A program made the translations under genes and the position numbers. From JBDGYW01 sp964580055 (GTDB lineage Bacteria > Gemmatimonadota > Gemmatimonadetes > Gemmatimonadales > GWC2-71-9): a stretch of DNA of 64,000 nucleotides. Shown here in pieces: positions 60,902 through 64,000 of this stretch (position 1 is the stretch's first letter; each line of letters begins with the position of its first letter). Under the pieces are notes generated by a model. That model had not been told where the DNA came from, searched no databases, and saw only the letters and a program-made list of their open reading frames with translations. The stretch is taken from NCBI GenBank assembly GCA_964580055.1, contig CAZOJI010000021.1, positions 1 through 64,000 on the forward strand. The letters are read 5' to 3'.

Positions 60902-62518
60902 ATGTTTGGGAAGACTAGGGACACGATGATCCATAGAATCTGCATTCGAAGGAAGTCTGGCGAGATCGGTCGTGGTGGTTTCGTCGCGCTCGCTGCACTC
61001 ATCTTTGTCGTGGGATGCGGTGGTGACAGAGTCGAGGATCCGGTCCAAGCTGCCGGAGTGATCTTCATCGACAGTCTGTCGGCTTTCGGCGCCCTGGACC
61101 GTGCGGCCGTCGCCTTCCCGCACGATACTCACTGGGCCGCCGTCTCGGCGGAAGGACTCGATTGCGAGACCTGCCATTTGCGAACCGAGAGCGGCTACCT
61201 CTCACAGGACTACTTGCGCCTGGCCTCGATCGATAAAGACGAAGTGATGCGGATCTACCATGACAACTGCGTTGCCTGCCACGACACAACCGCAGCCGCC
61301 GGCCGTGAGTCGGGCCCAGTCACATGCGGGGAATGCCACGACACTCGGCCGACATGGGTGACGGATAGGGCAGAGATGGGCTTCGACAGGTCGCTACACC
61401 ATCGGCATGGTGAGGCGTTGGGTGAGAGGTGCGAGTTGTGTCATCACGAATACAACGAGCAGACCGAAGAGATCTATTACGCCGAGGGTGAGGAGACGAC
61501 TTGCCGTTACTGTCATCTCTCGGTACCCGAGCCGGGAGACGTGGCCAGCTCTCTGTCGGTCGCTTCGCACAAGGCTTGTATCGGCTGCCACCTGGACTTG
61601 CCGGACGCTGGGCCGAGTGACTGCTCCGGTTGTCACGACGCACAGAGGCAGAGCGAGATCCTCGTTGTGGAATCCCCGGACCGGCTCGAGCGAGGTCAAC
61701 CCGATTTCGCGTTGCTTCGGGCGGGCAATCTCGATTCCAGCAAGGTCAATACGGTGCCGTTCTCGCACATCGGACACGAGGACTTCAACAACACGTGCCG
61801 TGTGTGCCATCACGAGAGCATGGTTCCTTGCAGTGAATGCCATACGCTTCTAGGAAGCGATGAGAGTGATGGTGTAACGCTACAAAGATCCATGCACGCA
61901 ATCGACTCCGAACGTAGCTGTGTTGGCTGTCATGAGGCGGAGAAAAACGAGCCCGAGTGCGCGGGTTGTCACTCACAGATGCGTCACGATGAACTCTCCG
62001 AACGCGCATGCACGATCTGCCACGCCGGTCCGAGCCCCAGCCGAGTCACCGCGGTGGAGAGCAGGTACAGGTCATTGGATCAGTTCAGGCCGGGGCCTCG
62101 TGAGATGCGATTGTCGTTCAATGACCGCGATATACCTGATTCGGTTACCATCGGTATCCTATCAGAAGAATACGAGCCGGCTGTAATGCCTCATCGCCAG
62201 ATAATCGACAAACTCGCCGAGCACGTCGAGGACAGCAAGGTAGCGACCTACTTCCATGGCAGTGAAGACGTGGTGTGCCAAGGGTGTCACCACCATAGCC
62301 CGCTCGGCGTTCTGCCTCCGCTGTGCGAGAGTTGCCATGGCGAGCCGTTCAATGAGAACGAGCTGTTCAGACCGGGGCTCTACGGGGCGTATCACAGACA
62401 GTGCCTCCAATGTCATCAGGAAATGGAGATAGAACCGCAAGATTGCGAAGGGTGTCACACCCTTAAACCGACGGCTGCGAGAGACTACAATTTGACGGTT
62501 GATACCGTAACGAACTAA
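60902..62518 (+). CDS. hmcA: HmcA-like 16-haem high-molecular-weight cytochrome c, predicted lipoprotein
   Basis: The 538-residue product contains exactly 16 CxxCH haem-binding motifs by direct count (first CETCH near residue 90, last CEGCH near 518), the number and size of Desulfovibrio HmcA. Many motifs are in c3-like CxxCHH arrangements (CELCHHE, CRVCHHE, CQGCHHH). An ATG at 60926 may be the real start, giving a short signal that ends in FVVGCGG, a lipobox. So it would be anchored in a membrane, unlike the soluble periplasmic HmcA. It collects periplasmic electrons (for example from hydrogenases or c3 cytochromes) and passes them to HmcB. Confidence 0.88.
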   Translation: MFGKTRDTMIHRICIRRKSGEIGRGGFVALAALIFVVGCGGDRVEDPVQAAGVIFIDSLSAFGALDRAAVAFPHDTHWAAVSAEGLDCETCHLRTESGYLSQDYLRLASIDKDEVMRIYHDNCVACHDTTAAAGRESGPVTCGECHDTRPTWVTDRAEMGFDRSLHHRHGEALGERCELCHHEYNEQTEEIYYAEGEETTCRYCHLSVPEPGDVASSLSVASHKACIGCHLDLPDAGPSDCSGCHDAQRQSEILVVESPDRLERGQPDFALLRAGNLDSSKVNTVPFSHIGHEDFNNTCRVCHHESMVPCSECHTLLGSDESDGVTLQRSMHAIDSERSCVGCHEAEKNEPECAGCHSQMRHDELSERACTICHAGPSPSRVTAVESRYRSLDQFRPGPREMRLSFNDRDIPDSVTIGILSEEYEPAVMPHRQIIDKLAEHVEDSKVATYFHGSEDVVCQGCHHHSPLGVLPPLCESCHGEPFNENELFRPGLYGAYHRQCLQCHQEMEIEPQDCEGCHTLKPTAARDYNLTVDTVTN

Positions 62519-62619
62519 TGGAAATGTTTCCGCGAGATTTTTGAACGGTGTCACGCCTCTTTGGCTTACGGTTGCCGATTGAAAAAGGCACCCAACGAGG
62601 ATAATCGAGGGAGTAGCGC

Positions 62620-63672
62620 ATGAGCACATCGCGCAGGAAGTTCTTGGGTTGGGCTGCGGCCGCAGGAGCAGTCGCGGGTTTGCCCAAACGCGCTTCCGCA
62701 CAACACGAGCATTTCGAGGGTTATCCCGACAGTTATGCCGTTTTGCACGACACCACTCTTTGTATAGGGTGTCGATCTTGCGAGGCGGCTTGCAATGAGG
62801 TCAACTCTCTGCCTGAACCGGACGAGCCGTTTGACGATCTTACGGTTCTCGATCACAAGCGGCGCACACATGCTGACACGTATACGGTAGTGAATCGGTA
62901 TGACGTAGAAGGGGATCCGGTGTCGCCGGTGTTCCGTAAGTTCCAGTGCAACCATTGTCTGGAACCGGCATGCGCATCGGCGTGTTTCGTGGGTGCCTTC
63001 ACCAAGACTCCCGAGGGGGCAGTCACATACGATCCCTCGGTGTGCGTTGGCTGCAGGTACTGCATCATCGCCTGTCCGTTCGACGTTCCCACATATCAAT
63101 ACGATAATGCCTACACACCGAGGATCATGAAATGCACCATGTGCCATCCGCGCATTTCGGAGGGATTGCTCCCCGGTTGTGTTGAAGCATGTCCCATGGA
63201 AGCGCTTTCGTTCGGAAAACGCCCAGACGTCATCAGCATCGCGCGTGAGAGGATTCGCAAATACCCGGACCGTTATGTAAACCACATCTACGGTGAATAC
63301 GAGATGGGGGGGACGAGCTGGCTCTACATCACCGCGGCTCCATTCCAGGAGATCGGCATGCGTACCGACCTCGGGTTGATCCCCGCGCCGGAACTGACGG
63401 CAGGAGCGTTGGGCATGGTTCCGATGGTCATAGGTGTGTGGCCGGTCCTGCTCGGCGGAGCCTACCTTATGAATCGCTACAACGAGCGCGTTGCTGGAAA
63501 GGAACAAGCCGACGCCGTGGCTGAAGCCGTCAGCAAAACGGAAGCCGAAGCGGCGGCCAAGGCCGAAAAGGCCGCCGAGATGGCGAAGAAAAAACAAGAG
63601 CAGGCCGTGAACATGGCCGTCAAGAAAGCACTGGAAGAAGCCGCCAAGGAGAGCGGCGGGGCGGAGGAGTGA
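62620..63672 (+). CDS. hmcB: HmcB-like periplasmic ferredoxin subunit with TAT signal and membrane anchor
   Basis: This 350-residue protein begins with a twin-arginine signal (SRRKFLGWAAAAG). It contains four [4Fe-4S] clusters of the DmsB/HmcB kind: CIGCRSCEAAC, CNHCLEPACASAC, CVGCRYCIIACP, CTMCHPR with a later CVEACP. A membrane helix near residue 285-305 and a charged, Ala/Lys/Glu-rich coiled-coil tail follow, as in HmcB (about 370 residues). It transfers electrons from HmcA to the NrfD-type HmcC, whose start overlaps its stop by one base. Confidence 0.88.
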   Translation: MSTSRRKFLGWAAAAGAVAGLPKRASAQHEHFEGYPDSYAVLHDTTLCIGCRSCEAACNEVNSLPEPDEPFDDLTVLDHKRRTHADTYTVVNRYDVEGDPVSPVFRKFQCNHCLEPACASACFVGAFTKTPEGAVTYDPSVCVGCRYCIIACPFDVPTYQYDNAYTPRIMKCTMCHPRISEGLLPGCVEACPMEALSFGKRPDVISIARERIRKYPDRYVNHIYGEYEMGGTSWLYITAAPFQEIGMRTDLGLIPAPELTAGALGMVPMVIGVWPVLLGGAYLMNRYNERVAGKEQADAVAEAVSKTEAEAAAKAEKAAEMAKKKQEQAVNMAVKKALEEAAKESGGAEE

Positions 63673-64000
63673 TGTCACAAGAGGCTGCTGCAATGCCGAA
63701 ACCAGCCGAGCGTTCTTGGCTCAATCCCTTCAATGTGGTGTTGGGTATCATCCTGCTGGCCGGTTTGATCTTGACCATACGAAGGTTCACCGGCGGGCTT
63801 GGAGCGGTAACAAACCTGGACGACAACAACCCCTGGGGTATCTGGGTCGGATTCGATCTGTACTGCGGAGTGGCTCTTGCGGCGGGCGGTTACGTGACCG
63901 CAGCGGCTGTCGAGCTGTTCGGTTTGAAGAAGTTCCATGCCGCTGTCAGGCCGGCGATTTTGACGGGCTTCCTGGGTTACGCTTTGGTCGGGTTCGCCTT
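63672..64000 (+). CDS. hmcC: HmcC/NrfD-family membrane subunit (3' end outside window)
   Basis: The ATG at 63672 overlaps the hmcB stop. The 109 visible residues start with AERSWLNPFNVVLGIILLAGLILTIRRFTGGLGAVTNLDDNNPWGIWVGFDLYCGVALAAGG, typical of NrfD/HmcC/DsrP proteins with eight to ten helices that react with quinone or conduct electrons or protons. Three helices are visible before the window ends. It would receive electrons from HmcB. Confidence 0.87.
   Translation, partial: MSQEAAAMPKPAERSWLNPFNVVLGIILLAGLILTIRRFTGGLGAVTNLDDNNPWGIWVGFDLYCGVALAAGGYVTAAAVELFGLKKFHAAVRPAILTGFLGYALVGFA

Noticed and set aside
1..64000. CRISPR arrays, tRNA and rRNA genes
   Set aside because: No regularly spaced repeats and no recognisable tRNA or rRNA sequence were seen in the spacers on either strand.

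Overview
The window is a draft bacterial scaffold with two runs of exactly 100 N (25375-25474 and 30115-30214). It is protein-dense and fairly G+C-rich, with Shine-Dalgarno starts and many 4-bp start/stop overlaps. I saw no rRNA, tRNA or CRISPR array. It encodes Hmc/Tmc-type transmembrane electron-transfer complexes, a 16-haem cytochrome, sigma-54 enhancer-binding proteins and very many two-component proteins. This suggests an anaerobic or facultative respirer of the kind seen in Desulfobacterota and some related or candidate phyla. I cannot place the organism more precisely.

Layout. (1) 0-3.5 kb: the end of a NapH-like polyferredoxin, a truncated porin, a small sirohaem-type reductase protein, a response regulator, and a receiver gene cut off by an IS630-type relic. 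(2) 3.6-25 kb: a signalling island. A PAS-GAF-AAA+ sigma-54 activator faces a histidine kinase operon across a control region with palindromes and a good -24/-12 promoter. It is followed by hybrid kinases, many single-domain receivers, a decayed stretch of kinase/receiver fragments (11.6-13.5 kb) and a DUF6901-like protein. (3) 25.5-40.5 kb: a copper/heavy-metal island. A ZraSR-like kinase/activator pair faces a Spy/ZraP-like periplasmic protein and a Cu-type P-ATPase across a second sigma-54 control region. A frameshifted SHOCT gene, a CusCBA-type efflux system, a Met/His-rich lipoprotein and a DmeF-like CDF transporter follow. (4) 40.7-44.3 kb (minus strand): an ArsS-like radical SAM protein, ThiS, ThiF and a Cys-rich HTH/receiver-like regulator. 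(5) 44.7-64 kb: the most unusual part. Three cytochrome-b/HdrD-like pairs are interleaved with kinases, single receivers, a macro-domain protein, a HEAT-repeat protein and a Cys-rich MerR regulator. The last block runs TmcD-TmcC-TmcB/HmcF-HmcA (16 haems, predicted lipoprotein)-HmcB-HmcC and leaves the window.

How it may work together (inference). Periplasmic electrons collected by HmcA would pass through HmcB/HmcC and the b-type membrane subunits to cytoplasmic HdrD-like [4Fe-4S] proteins. One of those HdrD-like proteins carries a C-terminal receiver domain. The two kinases beside these complexes each have two PAS domains with the same Cys motif, and single receivers sit next to them. The arrangement looks like a redox-sensing phosphorelay tied to transmembrane electron-transfer complexes. 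The receiver fusion and its neighbours are the strongest candidate here for an undescribed system.
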